A DNA stretch of 35,780 nucleotides from Myxococcota bacterium (GCA_025054695.1 JANWZI010000029.1:1-35780); one strand, 5' to 3'; positions 8,457 to 18,388 are shown, counted from the stretch's first letter. Numbers and translations: made by a program. The notes: generated from the letters alone by a model not told the origin.

Positions 8457-11400
8457 TCAGAACAGCCCCATCGAAAAGTGCAGCGTGCCGGGTGGCTCGT
8501 CGAGCTCGGTTCGCGGCGTGACGACGAATCCGTAGTCGAACGCGAGCGGCCCGATCGGGGTCATCAACCGCAGACCGAGCCCTGCGTTGAGCCTCAGGTC
8601 GAACGGATCGAGACGCGATGCATCGGCCCACAGGTTGCCCACGTCGGCGAACAGACCCCCGTGCAGATTGCCGGCGATGGGAAACCGCACCTCGCCGCGC
8701 ACGAGGAGCATCGCGTCGGCGGCACGCACGACCCGACGCGCGTCGAGCGGGCGGGGACACGCGCTGCCGCCCGCGGCCACGCAGCGCTCGTGCTCCCGGC
8801 GGCTGCGCACGACCTGCTCGGCGATGTCCTCGGGAACGAGCGCGTCCTGCAGGTAACCGCGCATCGTGTCGACCCCACCCAGAAAGAAGGCACGGTTCGG
8901 ATACGTCTCGCTCCGCTCGACGAGGGGCACGATCCGTCCCACGCGCAGCTGGCCCGCCAGCACCCACGCGTCGGCGAGCGGCAGGTACCCGCTCGTCGAG
9001 AGCATGAGCCTCAGGAAATGGCTGCGAAACGGCTCGCCCGATCCCTCGTCCACGATCCCGGCGAGCGTCCGTGCCCACTCCGCGCCGACGTTGAAGGCCA
9101 CGCCGCGCGTCGGCGTGAAGGGGCTGTCGCGCCCATCCCAGCCCACCGTGACGCGCGTTCCGAGCAGCGTCGACGTTCCGTCCGGTACGCGGAGCAGCTC
9201 GCGGAGCCGGCGCAACTCCGCCGGGCTCGTTTCCGGATCCTCGGCGCGGCGCACGAGGTACTCGTCGATGGCCGCCGCGTCGAAGAGCTGCACGGTGGTG
9301 TTCTCCAGCTCCTCGGACGCCGTCAGCGTGAGGCGTCGCATGGGTCGCCACTGGATCGAAAGCGTCGCGCGGTTCTCGTCCAGACCGAAGTCCCGCTCGT
9401 TGTCCCGACCGTGCACGAGATCGAGGCCGAGCCGCACGTCGCGCAGTGGCATGTGCGGCACGCCGAGACCGACGCCGACCGAGCGCTCCAGGCGGTCCTC
9501 GAGCGGAAGCTGCTCATAAGCTCGCGCCACCTCGGTGTCGGTGAACAGCAGGGGGTACGACATGCGCACGTGCAGCGTCAGGCCCACGGCCCATCCGAAC
9601 AGGTTGCGGTGGCCGTACTCGAAGCCGCCGCGCAACCCCTCGCCGCTCGAGACGCCCGCGGCGACGTCGAGATACTGAGCGCTGCGTTCGGCCAGTTCGA
9701 CGACGACGGGCTTGAGCCGAGCGGGCACGTCCGGGTCCTCGGGACCGATCGCGACGGCCCGAAACACCCCGAGCTCCGACAGACGCTGTCGCGTGCGACG
9801 CACGAGTTCGGGGCGATAGACCTCTCCGGGCACGAGCTCGATGCGGTCGCGCACGATCCGCTCGTCCGTGCGCGACAGTCCCTCGAGCCGGATGGGCCCC
9901 ACCGTGACCGGCCAGCGCTCCTGCACCTCGAAGCGCACCGCGGCGCGGGTGCCGTCGCTGGACACCCAAACCTGCGGCGTCACCGTCGCATACAGAAACC
10001 CGCGCTCACGGTACACCTCCAGCATGCGCCGGCGCGCCTGCTCGAGGGCGAGATGGCCGAACGGCGCGCCCGAGCGCAGCCCACTGGCCCCGAGCAGCTC
10101 GTGCGCCGAAACCGCGCGGTTCCCGCGCACGTCGATGGACCACAGGCTCGTGCGCGGACCCTCGGTGACCGGGATCACCACGACGAGGCCGCGGCGGGCG
10201 ACTGGCTCCGCACGCGCGGGCCCGACGCTCGCCGACAGAAAGCCCTCGGCGCGATACATCTCGGTGAGGTGCTCGACGACGCGCTCGTATGCGGGCGGAT
10301 ACCACGTGCGTCGCGGGTCGACGATGGCGGGAGACGACGCGGCACGCCGCGGGGTGCCGCCGAACAACCCATCGACGACCGCCGAATCGACCGGATGCAG
10401 GGCCGTCGAACCGGGCAGCTCCTCCGCGAGCACGCCCCAGACCGCCTCGCGCAACGTCTCGACGTCGAGACGACGCGCGCCGGGAAACGCGACGTCGAGA
10501 ACCGGCCGGTGCGGTCCCGGAGTGATGCGGACGTCGAGGATCGCATAGTCCGGACGAGGTCCCCGGACGACGCGCACGTGACAGCGCGCCGCGTCGAATC
10601 CCATCCGCCGATACAGATCGACCACGCGCGCGGCCACCGCGCGCTCGGCGCCGATCGACCAGGGCGCCTCCTGCAGGGCCAGCTCGTCGTGGACGCGGGA
10701 ACGGGACAGCGGCTCGCTGCCCGCGATGCGCACCTCGTAGCGCGGTCCGAGCCGTGCCTCGACCCGGAGCACCGCGACCGACGCCTCCTCGCGGACACGC
10801 CACTCGCCCAGATTCGCCTCGAGCCAGCCCTGCGCACGCAGCGCGCGCCCTGCGGCCTCGAACGCCTCGCGGACGCGCCCCACGTCGAGTACGTCACCCA
10901 CGCCGACGTCGAGCACCCCCTCGACGACGTCGCGCGCGCGGGGATCCAGACCCACCCACTCGATCGCGCCGATGCGTGTGGGCGCTCCCTCCTCGATGCG
11001 CACGAAGAGCACCTGTTCGGCGGCGTCCTGCGTCGCGCGGAGCTCGGCATGCACGCGCACGCGCGGGTGACCGGCCCGGACGTACGCGTCCACGAGCGCG
11101 CGCTGCAACGACTCGACGTCCGCGGCCCGCGGCGCATCACCCACGGTCGCGCGGGCCAGACGATCCAGCTCCTCGTCGTCGAACCGCTCGTTGCCCACCC
11201 AGTCGATGCGCACGATGCGCACGCGAGGCTCGAGCCGGACCCGTAGCCGCAGACCGCCGTCGATGGCCTCCACGTCCATGCGGACGTCGTCCCATCGACC
11301 CGTCGCGAGCAGGCGTCGCATGGCCCCGCGCAGCACGCTGCGCTCGAGCCCGACGCCGATCGGGATGCCGAGGTCGCGCACGCTCGCCCCGGGGGCCCCC

Positions 11401-11672
11401 GGCCCCTCGAGATGGATCTCGACGATCGGTCGTCCTGCGAGCGTGGGCGGGATCTGCGCCGCCGCCGGTGCCACGACCGCGACCGAGATGGCGATGACGA
11501 GCCCCGCGATGCCGGGCCTGCGCGCGCCGCGTCGTCGCGCCCGCCACGCCCGCAGGCGCCCGGCCGCGCGGACCGCAAGATCCGTTCGTTGCGTCGTCGC
11601 GCGGACGGCGATGTGCGTCGGCCCGACGAAGCGAATCGCATCGGAACGCTTCAGTCGAATTCGAGCCTCCAC
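8457..11672 (-). CDS. BamA/TamA-type outer-membrane assembly protein (POTRA repeats plus Omp85 barrel)
   Basis: A protein of about 1071 residues. A signal-peptide-like segment (GLVIAISVAVVAPAAAQ) precedes a periplasmic region of about 620 residues with repeated POTRA signatures (VRIVRIDWVGNERFDDEEL, TRIGAIEWVGLDPRARD, TSLWSIDVRGNRAVS, VTVGPIRLEGLSRTDERIV). The C-terminal region of about 400 residues is an Omp85 barrel (GGFEYGHRNLFGWAVGL, FLGGVDTMRGY, GPLAFDYGFVV) ending in FSMGLF with the terminal Phe recognised by the BAM machinery. The 3' neighbour in transcription order before it is the TamB-like gene, whose end it overlaps by 22 bases from the GTG at 11672; a TamA-like role with that partner is therefore likely. 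The start is uncertain because no ATG lies in frame nearby. It is longer than E. coli BamA (about 810) or TamA (about 577). Confidence 0.9.
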   Translation of the reverse strand: MEARIRLKRSDAIRFVGPTHIAVRATTQRTDLAVRAAGRLRAWRARRRGARRPGIAGLVIAISVAVVAPAAAQIPPTLAGRPIVEIHLEGPGAPGASVRDLGIPIGVGLERSVLRGAMRRLLATGRWDDVRMDVEAIDGGLRLRVRLEPRVRIVRIDWVGNERFDDEELDRLARATVGDAPRAADVESLQRALVDAYVRAGHPRVRVHAELRATQDAAEQVLFVRIEEGAPTRIGAIEWVGLDPRARDVVEGVLDVGVGDVLDVGRVREAFEAAGRALRAQGWLEANLGEWRVREEASVAVLRVEARLGPRYEVRIAGSEPLSRSRVHDELALQEAPWSIGAERAVAARVVDLYRRMGFDAARCHVRVVRGPRPDYAILDVRITPGPHRPVLDVAFPGARRLDVETLREAVWGVLAEELPGSTALHPVDSAVVDGLFGGTPRRAASSPAIVDPRRTWYPPAYERVVEHLTEMYRAEGFLSASVGPARAEPVARRGLVVVIPVTEGPRTSLWSIDVRGNRAVSAHELLGASGLRSGAPFGHLALEQARRRMLEVYRERGFLYATVTPQVWVSSDGTRAAVRFEVQERWPVTVGPIRLEGLSRTDERIVRDRIELVPGEVYRPELVRRTRQRLSELGVFRAVAIGPEDPDVPARLKPVVVELAERSAQYLDVAAGVSSGEGLRGGFEYGHRNLFGWAVGLTLHVRMSYPLLFTDTEVARAYEQLPLEDRLERSVGVGLGVPHMPLRDVRLGLDLVHGRDNERDFGLDENRATLSIQWRPMRRLTLTASEELENTTVQLFDAAAIDEYLVRRAEDPETSPAELRRLRELLRVPDGTSTLLGTRVTVGWDGRDSPFTPTRGVAFNVGAEWARTLAGIVDEGSGEPFRSHFLRLMLSTSGYLPLADAWVLAGQLRVGRIVPLVERSETYPNRAFFLGGVDTMRGYLQDALVPEDIAEQVVRSRREHERCVAAGGSACPRPLDARRVVRAADAMLLVRGEVRFPIAGNLHGGLFADVGNLWADASRLDPFDLRLNAGLGLRLMTPIGPLAFDYGFVVTPRTELDEPPGTLHFSMGLF

Positions 11673-14600
11673 CGCAGGTCGAGGCCGAGATTGCCAACGG
11701 GCGCGGTCGCGGTCGACTCCACGTTGTCGTAGGCTGCCTCGACGCTCGTCCGCTCGCCGAGCATCCACTCGAGACCCGTGCGCACCTCGCGCGCCTCGCC
11801 GAGCACCGTGCTCGCCGACAGCCGCACCCCGTCGGCGACCCGTCGGCCGACGGCCAGCTCGGGCTCCGTGCGCCCGGTGCGCGGCGAGTAGCGCGTGCGC
11901 ACGTGCACCTCGTCCACGACGGGCAGCGCCTGCCGAATCAGGCCCTCGGCGCCGGTGACGGTCGTCAGGGCCTCGAGCACGGCGGTGCTCGTCAGATCCG
12001 CGGCCTGCAGCTGCTCGAGCTCGGCGCGCGTCATGCCGAGCGCGAGCAGCAAGGCGATGTCCTCCTCGGCGAGAGGCGGATCGCTCCACGTGTCGATCCG
12101 GAACGAGTCGGCGGCGCCGTGCGCGTGCAACGCGACGCGCCAGCTCGGCCCGATGCCGCTGTCCGCACGTCGGATTTCGGTCGTCGCGCGTACGTCGAAG
12201 ACGGGCCGAACGCGCGTCGGATCGTCGAAGCGCACCGTCCCCCGGTCCAGCTCGAAATCCGTGTTGCGGAACCGGATCCGCCCGCGCTCCAAGGCGAGTG
12301 CGCCGAGCAACGACGGCCGGCGGTCGGAGCCGACGATGCGCAGCGGTCCCTCCGTCTCGTCGATGCGGACCGACGCATCGAGCAGATTGTTGGCGACGCG
12401 CAGCGGCCCGCCCTCGACGATGCGGACGTCGAGCACGAGTCGGTCGAGGGACGGATCGTGCTCCTCGACGTCCGCGACCTCGCGGCGCCCCAGATCCTCG
12501 AGGCTGCGCGCGAGCGCGACGTCGCGCCCGTAGACGAGCCTGTCGATCCGGACCTGCCCCTCGAGCCGCGGCAACCGTTCGCCCTCTCGCCACACGAGGC
12601 GCCCTTGCGCGCCGGCGGCGACCTCGACCTCCTCGTCCGGCATCCAGCGCGCGCCTTCCAGCGCGATCTCGATGTCGTACTGCTCGAATCCGGCGGCACC
12701 GAGCACCGCACCTCCATGGAGCCGTAGCTCGCCTCCGGCGAAGCGGGCCGAGACGGCCTCCAGTTGCAGCCGCCTTCCCGACAGCACGACCTCCCCCGTC
12801 AGCCCCTCGACGGGCTCGGGCATGCCGGCGAAGAGAAACCGGCCCTCCTCGAGCCGGGCACGTCCGTAGGCGAGGGGCTGTGCGATCGTGCCCCGGACCG
12901 TCGCCTCCACGCCCACCTGGCCGCGCACCTCCTCGAAGCGCGGACTGAGCGTCGCGAGCAGACCGAGGTCCACGCGACCCACGAGCGAAACGTCCAACCC
13001 GTGGCGTAGCGAGACGGAGCCCGAAAGCGCGAGGCTCGACGACGGACCGACCAGAGCCACCCGGGTCAGGCGCAAACGACCGCGGTCGACGTCGAGCACG
13101 ACCGGCTCGCGCGCCCGCAACGCGAGCGAACCGTCCCCGACTTCGAGCGTGTCCAGGCGAACCGTCGCGACGAGCGAATCTTCGTCGAGCAGGGCACCAC
13201 CGAGCACGTGGACGGTTCCGGAGACTCGCCCGGAGAGCGCGCCGCCCGTCGCATCGGCGAGCCATGGATCCAGCGACCACTGCGCGAGGCGAACCACTCC
13301 CCGCAGCGGGTGGACCTGCGTTCGACCCACCGCGAGGTCGAACGTCAGGTTCCCTCCGAGTCCCTCGCCACAGACGAGCCACGCCATCGGACGCGGCAAC
13401 CGGGGACGGGGCCCTTCGACCGTGCGCAAAGGCGGATCGGCCGGCCAGCCCGCCTCGCGCAGCCCCGCCCGTGCAGCCGCGCACGGCTCGTCGGAGGGCC
13501 CGTCGAGCACGCCCCAGCGGGCCGCCGTCACCCACGGATCGTCGGTGTCCGTCAGCCGCACGTACGCGCGCGCGTCGCCGAGCACGCGATCGTTCCACCG
13601 CAGCGCTGTCAGGTGGGCGTCGAGCTCGGCGGCCGGAACCTCCGCCGTGCCCCTCAGCGTCCCGGCGAAACCAAGCCAGCCGTCCAACGCGGGAAGCCGG
13701 TTCGCGACGCCCTCGATCGTGGACAGCGCGAGCGCGTCGCCCACGACGCTGAACGCCAGCGCTCCCTCCAGCCCCATCCGCCCGCGCACCGCGATCGTGC
13801 CGGCGCCCTTGCTGAGCGAGAGCCGCTCCACCTCGAGTTCGCCGCCCCGATAGCCTCGTTCGCGGTGCTTCCAGCGCCACCGGCCGCTGAAGTGACCCCC
13901 GTCGAACGCGTAGCCCTGGAGCTCGGCGCCGAGCAACGAGGCATCGACGTCGACGAGCAACGTTCCGGTCGGCGAGTCTCCCGGATGACCGAGCGTGAAC
14001 GTGACGTCCGCCACGCCCGATGCGACGGCCTGATACGGCGTGAAGCGCTCGTCCTGCTCGTAGCCGAAGGCATGGTACAGGTCCGCGAGCGCGATCCGCT
14101 CGCTATGAACGCGACCCGTCGCGCGGAAGCGGCCGTCGCGGAAGTCGAGCCGCAGCCCCGCGATCTGGTATGTGTGCTCGCCTTTGCGAGCGCTCACGTT
14201 CGGAAAGACGGCGACGAGCCCGTCGGATTCCAGCGTGAAGTCCGACTCGACGTCGCCGAGCCGCGTGTCGTGGAAGACGAACTCGGACAGCTTGATTTGC
14301 CCCCGCAAGTCCAGCCTTTCGAACGGCCCGTGCACCGACAGGGCGGCGCGTCCTCGCCCCCGCATCGCGAAGTCCAACAGGGGCGAGGCATCGGCGACGT
14401 CCAGTGGATCCGCCTGCACGGAGAGAATCAGCCCGCCCGCGAACGGAAACCGCACGTCGGCGTGCAGGCGTGACCCGGCCGTCTCGGCGACGATGTTCTC
14501 GAACGACAGCCCCGCGGGGTCCACGCGCAGTCGCGCCGACAGCGTCGCACGGGGAACGCCGACGACGGGCCGTACTGGATCGGCGTGCCACGCGTCCCGT

Positions 14601-15871
14601 GAAACCAGCAAGTCCCGCGTGCGGACACGCAGCGGTCCGCCGAACCGAGGCGGCCACAGGGTGCCGGTCAGCTGTCCGGAGCCGTCGAAAGTCCACCGCA
14701 CGATGGCGTTCGGCGTCACGCCGAGCTGCTCCATCAGGCGTGCGAACTGCAGCTCGCGTACGTCGAAGGAAACCGACACGGGCCAGCCCTCTTCGACGCC
14801 GATGCGTCCGCGCAGCGCGAGCCGCCCGCCCCCGCCGACGACGTCGAGCGCGCTGCCATCGAGGACGCGGATCTCGCCCTCGTCGAGCACGACCTCGAGC
14901 TGCCCGTCGCCGAGCCCCCACTGACCGATCCGCGCGCTCTGCCACCGCACGAGGCCCTGACCGCTAGGCATGCGCCCCGCGCCCGTTCGCAGCTCCGCCT
15001 CGACCTCGAGGCGCCCCCGCAACGTGGGCCAGCGCATGCCCGGTACGAGCTGCGCCAGCCATTGCTCGACGCGCGTCAGATCGGCCGCCACGCGCCCGCG
15101 CACGCTCCATCGTCCCGTCCACGGCAGCGGCGCCTCCGCGTGCTGCACGGCGAGCTGCCACCCCGCGCCTTGCGCTTCGAGCCGCTGCACTGCGAGATTC
15201 GCGCCGTCCCAGCGCACCGTCGTTTCCATCCGTCCGAGCGTCTCGCGCCGCCCCTCGCGGAGCAGCTGCCCCGAGCGCGCGGCGAGCGTCAGCGTCACCG
15301 TCGTACGGTCCCTCTGGCGCGTGCGTTCCGCGCCGACGTCGACGCTCGTCCACCAGGCCTGTACGAGGGGCGCGGCGTCCAGCTCGACGCGACTGACGCT
15401 CGCGAGCAGCCGCTCGAAAGGCACCTGCCCGCCACCGGCGCCCGAAAGGCGCGGGCCGTTGACGAGGCGCCCGTCGCGCATGCGCAGCGTGACCACCGCC
15501 CCGGTCACTTCGACGGACTTCATGTCGATGCGGCCCCGGAACAGCGCGCCGATCGACGGGTGAATCGTCAGGGCCTGCGCCGTGACGAGCACGCCGTGGA
15601 CGGGGTGCGAGAGGCGCAGCTCGCGCGCCGTCAGCGCCGGGCGCGGCAACAGCTCCACCTCCACGGGCGAAAGCGTGGCCTCGAGTCCCGTCTCGGCGCG
15701 CAACAGCTCGACGACGAGGTCGCGCAACGCGGCACGCGCCGTCTCGCTCCTCAGCGAGAGCCAGACGGCGGCGACCAACCCGGCCACGACCGACGCCCCG
15801 ACGAGCCCCGAGCCGCCCCGACGCCGTGGACGGCGCTTCGAGCCGGTCCCTTCCGCCGTCGTGTCGGCCAC
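11651..15871 (-). CDS. tamB: TamB-like (DUF490) translocation and assembly / lipid-transport protein
   Basis: A 1406-residue AsmA/TamB-type protein. One N-terminal membrane helix (GLVGASVVAGLVAAVWLSL, about residues 22-40) anchors it in the inner membrane. The body is a very long array of beta-strands with the AsmA-like start (TGLEATLSPVEVELLPRPALTARELRLSH), consistent with a periplasm-spanning beta-groove. The last 350 residues carry the conserved TamB/DUF490 block: LGALALERGRIRFRNTDFEL, TVRFDDPTRVRPVFDVRAT, DPPLAEEDIALLLALGMT and ELAVGRRVADGVRLSAST. Start is a GTG at 15871. It lies downstream of pth with a 95-base gap and overlaps the barrel gene, the classic tamA/tamB partnership although in the reverse order. 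It likely helps outer-membrane protein insertion or phospholipid movement to the outer membrane. Confidence 0.93.
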   Translation of the reverse strand: MADTTAEGTGSKRRPRRRGGSGLVGASVVAGLVAAVWLSLRSETARAALRDLVVELLRAETGLEATLSPVEVELLPRPALTARELRLSHPVHGVLVTAQALTIHPSIGALFRGRIDMKSVEVTGAVVTLRMRDGRLVNGPRLSGAGGGQVPFERLLASVSRVELDAAPLVQAWWTSVDVGAERTRQRDRTTVTLTLAARSGQLLREGRRETLGRMETTVRWDGANLAVQRLEAQGAGWQLAVQHAEAPLPWTGRWSVRGRVAADLTRVEQWLAQLVPGMRWPTLRGRLEVEAELRTGAGRMPSGQGLVRWQSARIGQWGLGDGQLEVVLDEGEIRVLDGSALDVVGGGGRLALRGRIGVEEGWPVSVSFDVRELQFARLMEQLGVTPNAIVRWTFDGSGQLTGTLWPPRFGGPLRVRTRDLLVSRDAWHADPVRPVVGVPRATLSARLRVDPAGLSFENIVAETAGSRLHADVRFPFAGGLILSVQADPLDVADASPLLDFAMRGRGRAALSVHGPFERLDLRGQIKLSEFVFHDTRLGDVESDFTLESDGLVAVFPNVSARKGEHTYQIAGLRLDFRDGRFRATGRVHSERIALADLYHAFGYEQDERFTPYQAVASGVADVTFTLGHPGDSPTGTLLVDVDASLLGAELQGYAFDGGHFSGRWRWKHRERGYRGGELEVERLSLSKGAGTIAVRGRMGLEGALAFSVVGDALALSTIEGVANRLPALDGWLGFAGTLRGTAEVPAAELDAHLTALRWNDRVLGDARAYVRLTDTDDPWVTAARWGVLDGPSDEPCAAARAGLREAGWPADPPLRTVEGPRPRLPRPMAWLVCGEGLGGNLTFDLAVGRTQVHPLRGVVRLAQWSLDPWLADATGGALSGRVSGTVHVLGGALLDEDSLVATVRLDTLEVGDGSLALRAREPVVLDVDRGRLRLTRVALVGPSSSLALSGSVSLRHGLDVSLVGRVDLGLLATLSPRFEEVRGQVGVEATVRGTIAQPLAYGRARLEEGRFLFAGMPEPVEGLTGEVVLSGRRLQLEAVSARFAGGELRLHGGAVLGAAGFEQYDIEIALEGARWMPDEEVEVAAGAQGRLVWREGERLPRLEGQVRIDRLVYGRDVALARSLEDLGRREVADVEEHDPSLDRLVLDVRIVEGGPLRVANNLLDASVRIDETEGPLRIVGSDRRPSLLGALALERGRIRFRNTDFELDRGTVRFDDPTRVRPVFDVRATTEIRRADSGIGPSWRVALHAHGAADSFRIDTWSDPPLAEEDIALLLALGMTRAELEQLQAADLTSTAVLEALTTVTGAEGLIRQALPVVDEVHVRTRYSPRTGRTEPELAVGRRVADGVRLSASTVLGEAREVRTGLEWMLGERTSVEAAYDNVESTATAPVGNLGLDLRWRLEFD

Positions 15872-15916
15872 GTCGAGCCGCCATCAGGGTAACACGTGCG
15901 TCGCGTGCAGGCCCCG

Positions 15917-15951
15917 CGAGCGAGCCCGAGTCCGAATCCCAACCCGAGCCG
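15917..15951 (-). repeat. Degenerate GNCTCG hexamer repeat, locus 2 (short)
   Basis: About five to six units; the plus strand reads GAGCCC GAGTCC GAATCC CAACCC GAG, so the GNCTCG strand is the minus strand. It sits 16 bases past the stop of pth, in the sense direction of that gene, and upstream of the tamB start. This is one of the four loci between co-directional genes and so informs on orientation. Confidence 0.7.
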
Positions 15952-15966
15952 GCGTACAGGCGGAGC

Positions 15967-16566
15967 TCAGCGCCCCCCTTTGCGTCTTTCGCGCTCGCCC
16001 GCGTCGGCGCGCTGGTTGAAGCGATTGGCCGCGCGCTCGGGTCCCTCGTCGATGACGGCGAGAAGCACGCTCGCCGCATGCTCGAGACGTTCGGGCAGCA
16101 TCGCCTGCTCGACCGGATCGAACGGCGACAGAACGTGGTCCGTGCCCTCGACGCCACGCGGCCGGTCGACGCCGAACCGAACTCGGACGAAATCGGAGCC
16201 ACCGCAGTGCTGGCCGATGGACCGCAGCCCGTTGTGACCCGCGAAGCCTCCACCGACCTTCACGCGCACGGCGCCGAACGGCAAGTCCATTTCGTCGTGC
16301 GCGACGACGACCTCGGCGAGCGGGATCTTGTAGAAATCCATCGCGCGGCGGACGGATTCGCCCGACAAGTTCATGTACGTCTGCGGCTCGAGCAGCCACA
16401 GCATTCGGCCGCCGCGCTCGACCGAACGCAGCAACCCTCGGAACTTCTCGCGCGGAGGCGTCGCGCCGAGCCGCTCGGCGAGCCTCTCGACAATCAGGAA
16501 GCCCACGTTGTGGCGCGTGTTCGCGTACGCGGCACCCGGATTGCCCAGGCCGACGACGAGCGGCAC
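15967..16566 (-). CDS. pth: Peptidyl-tRNA hydrolase
   Basis: A 199-residue cytosolic enzyme that releases tRNA from peptidyl-tRNA dropped by stalled or aborted ribosomes. The Pth signatures are complete: VGLGNPGAAYANTRHNVGF with the catalytic His19, PQTYMNLSGESV with Asn66, HDEMDLPFG with Asp91, and GGGFAGHNGLRSI with the second substrate Asn. The length is close to the usual 190-200, with a basic, polar C-terminal tail (ADAGERERRKGGR). It starts with GTG at 16566, twelve bases after rplY, forming the well-known prs-rplY-pth order; the transcript probably continues into tamB. Confidence 0.97.
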   Translation of the reverse strand: MPLVVGLGNPGAAYANTRHNVGFLIVERLAERLGATPPREKFRGLLRSVERGGRMLWLLEPQTYMNLSGESVRRAMDFYKIPLAEVVVAHDEMDLPFGAVRVKVGGGFAGHNGLRSIGQHCGGSDFVRVRFGVDRPRGVEGTDHVLSPFDPVEQAMLPERLEHAASVLLAVIDEGPERAANRFNQRADAGERERRKGGR

Positions 16567-16578
16567 GCGACGCGCTCC

Positions 16579-17295
16579 TTATTTCTTCTTGTCGGACTTG
16601 CCGCCGCCCGCCTTCTCGGCCTTGCCGGCGGCCGCGGGCTTCTCGGCCGACTGAGCCGCCGCCTTCTCACCCTTGCCAGGTGCCTTCTCCGCTGCCGCGC
16701 CCTGCGTCGCCGCGCCGGACGGCGCTTCCTCGGTCGCCGTCCGGGGCGCGGTGCACGCGACGACGGTGCGTTCTGCCGGCAGGCGCACGGTCACACCCGC
16801 CGGCAGCGGCAGATCGGCGACGCAAATCTGACCGCCGATGCCCAGACTGCTCACGTCGACCACGATCTCGACAGGAAGCGCGCCCGGCGTGGCGCGCACC
16901 GGTAGCTCGCGGAAGACCACCTTGAGCACCCCACCCTCGGCGACTCCGGGTGAGCGGCCGGTCGTCCGCACCGGCACCCGCGCGTCGACCGGACGATCCG
17001 CCTCGACCCGGTACAGGTCGACGTGCAGCAGCGACCCGTCGATCGCGTCCGATTGCACGTCGCGCAGCAGCGCCAGGTGCGTACCCCCGTCGAAGCCGAT
17101 CTCGAGGATCGTGTTGCGACCCCGTGGCCCGTGCAACGCGCGCAGGATCTCGCGCGGACGCACTGCGAGCTCGACCGGACGCGGCAGCCCGGGCCCGTAG
17201 AGCACTGCGGGCACCAGCCCGCGCGCGCGCAATCGGCGCGCCGGCCCCTTGCCGGACTCGCGACGAGCCTCGGCGCGAATGGCGATGACGTCCAT
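16579..17295 (-). CDS. rplY: 50S ribosomal protein L25 (general stress protein Ctc type)
   Basis: A 238-residue L25/TL5/CTC protein that binds 5S rRNA in the large subunit. The N-terminal L25 domain (residues 1-95) starts IRAEARRESGKGPARRLRA followed by LVPAVLYG, and the C-terminal beta-domain (about 96-185) contains VPVRTTGRSPGVAEGGVL and LPVEIVVDVSSLGIG. The last 50 or so residues are an Ala/Lys/Gly-rich tail ending GGGKSDKKK, which is common in long-form L25 proteins of this type and probably disordered. The ATG at 17295 follows a GAGGAG ribosome-binding site. It is second in the prs operon, 46 bases after prs. Confidence 0.96.
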   Translation of the reverse strand: MDVIAIRAEARRESGKGPARRLRARGLVPAVLYGPGLPRPVELAVRPREILRALHGPRGRNTILEIGFDGGTHLALLRDVQSDAIDGSLLHVDLYRVEADRPVDARVPVRTTGRSPGVAEGGVLKVVFRELPVRATPGALPVEIVVDVSSLGIGGQICVADLPLPAGVTVRLPAERTVVACTAPRTATEEAPSGAATQGAAAEKAPGKGEKAAAQSAEKPAAAGKAEKAGGGKSDKKK

Positions 17296-17341
17296 GACTC
17301 CTCACTCCTCTCGATGCATCGGGTCCGCTGGACCGCTCCGT

Positions 17342-18286
17342 TCAGACGAACAGCGAGCTGACCGAGTCGCTGTTGTGGATGCGCTTGATCGCTTCGCCGA
17401 GCAACCGCGCGACCGTGAGCACCCGGAACTTGCCGCTCGCCCGCGCCGCCTCCGTGAGCGGAATCGTATCGGTGACGACGACCTCCGCGAGCGGGGAATC
17501 CGCGATTCGCTGCACGGCGGGGCCCGAGAGCACCGCGTGCGTCGCGGCGGCCGAGACGCTGCGCGCCCCCGCCTCGGTGAGCGCGCGCGCGGCGTTGGTC
17601 ATCGTGCCGGCCGTGTCGATCATGTCGTCGAGCAGGATGCAGTGCCGCCCCTCGACCTCGCCGATGATGTTCATGACCTCGCTGACGTTCGCCTTCTCGC
17701 GCCGCTTGTCGATGATCGCCAAATCGGCATCCATCCGCTTCGCGTAGGCGCGCGCGCGCTCGGTGCCCCCGGCGTCCGGCGAGACGAACACGGGCCGCTC
17801 GCCGGCGTAACGCGGCCGCAGGTACTCGAGGAACACCGGCATTGCGTAGAGGTGATCGAACGGCACGTCGAAGAAACCCTGGATTTGGCCCGCGTGCAGA
17901 TCCATCGACAGCACGCGGTCGACACCGGCCTTCGAGAGCAGGTCCGCGACGAGCTTCGCCGTGATCGGCGTGCGCGGCGCCACCTTGCGGTCCTGCCGCG
18001 CGTAGCCGTAGTAGGGCATCACGGCCGTGATGTTGCCCGCGGAGGCGCGCTTGAGCGCGTCGGTCATCACGAGCAGCTCCATGAGGTTGTCGTTGACCGG
18101 CGGGCAGGTGGGCTGCACGACGTAGCAGTCGACGCCGCGCACGTTCTCGCGGATCTCCGCGAAGACCTCGCCGTCGCTGAAGCGCGAGGTGCTCGCGCGC
18201 GCGAGCGGCAGCTCGAGGTAGCCGGCGATGGCCTCGGCGAGGGCTCGGTTGGCGCTGCCCGAGAAGATGCAGATGGACTTGAACAT
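17342..18286 (-). CDS. prs: Ribose-phosphate pyrophosphokinase (PRPP synthase)
   Basis: A 314-residue class I PRPP synthase that makes 5-phosphoribosyl diphosphate from ribose 5-phosphate and ATP for nucleotide, His and Trp synthesis. Visible motifs: [10 protein letters not shown], the ATP-site [20 protein letters not shown], and the PRPP-binding loop [12 protein letters not shown], all in family order and at full length. The ATG at 18286 is preceded by GGGAGG at ideal spacing; the in-frame extension to 18328 would overlap the promoter and is rejected. It is the first gene of the prs-rplY-pth-tamB-barrel block and has a convincing promoter. Confidence 0.98.
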   Translation of the reverse strand: MFKSICIFSGSANRALAEAIAGYLELPLARASTSRFSDGEVFAEIRENVRGVDCYVVQPTCPPVNDNLMELLVMTDALKRASAGNITAVMPYYGYARQDRKVAPRTPITAKLVADLLSKAGVDRVLSMDLHAGQIQGFFDVPFDHLYAMPVFLEYLRPRYAGERPVFVSPDAGGTERARAYAKRMDADLAIIDKRREKANVSEVMNIIGEVEGRHCILLDDMIDTAGTMTNAARALTEAGARSVSAAATHAVLSGPAVQRIADSPLAEVVVTDTIPLTEAARASGKFRVLTVARLLGEAIKRIHNSDSVSSLFV

Positions 18287-18318
18287 CGCCACCTCCCTCT
18301 GCGACAACGAGGGGCGGC

Positions 18319-18347
18319 CGTCTAGCACCCGCGTGCCGTCCTGTCAA
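18319..18347 (-). promoter_or_regulatory. Sigma-70-type promoter of the prs operon
   Basis: On the minus strand a perfect TTGACA (18347-18342) and TAGACG (18324-18319) are separated by exactly 17 bases. The predicted start near 18312 gives a leader of about 25 bases holding the GGGAGG ribosome-binding site of prs. The 102-base space is shared with the divergent acyltransferase-like gene. Confidence 0.6.
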
Positions 18348-18388
18348 ACGGAAGGCGCCGGTTTCTGCTGCGATTCCCGGGGTCTTCG

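Noticed and set aside
8478-11246. 922-codon open frame on the plus strand opposite the BamA/TamA-like gene
   Set aside because: The minus strand has clear POTRA and Omp85 motifs; the plus frame is a shadow caused by high GC and has no recognisable domain.
11673-13880. In-frame extension of the barrel gene by 736 codons into tamB
   Set aside because: The extension lies in an alternative frame of tamB, is Arg/Ala/Gly-rich without domains, and precedes the signal peptide.
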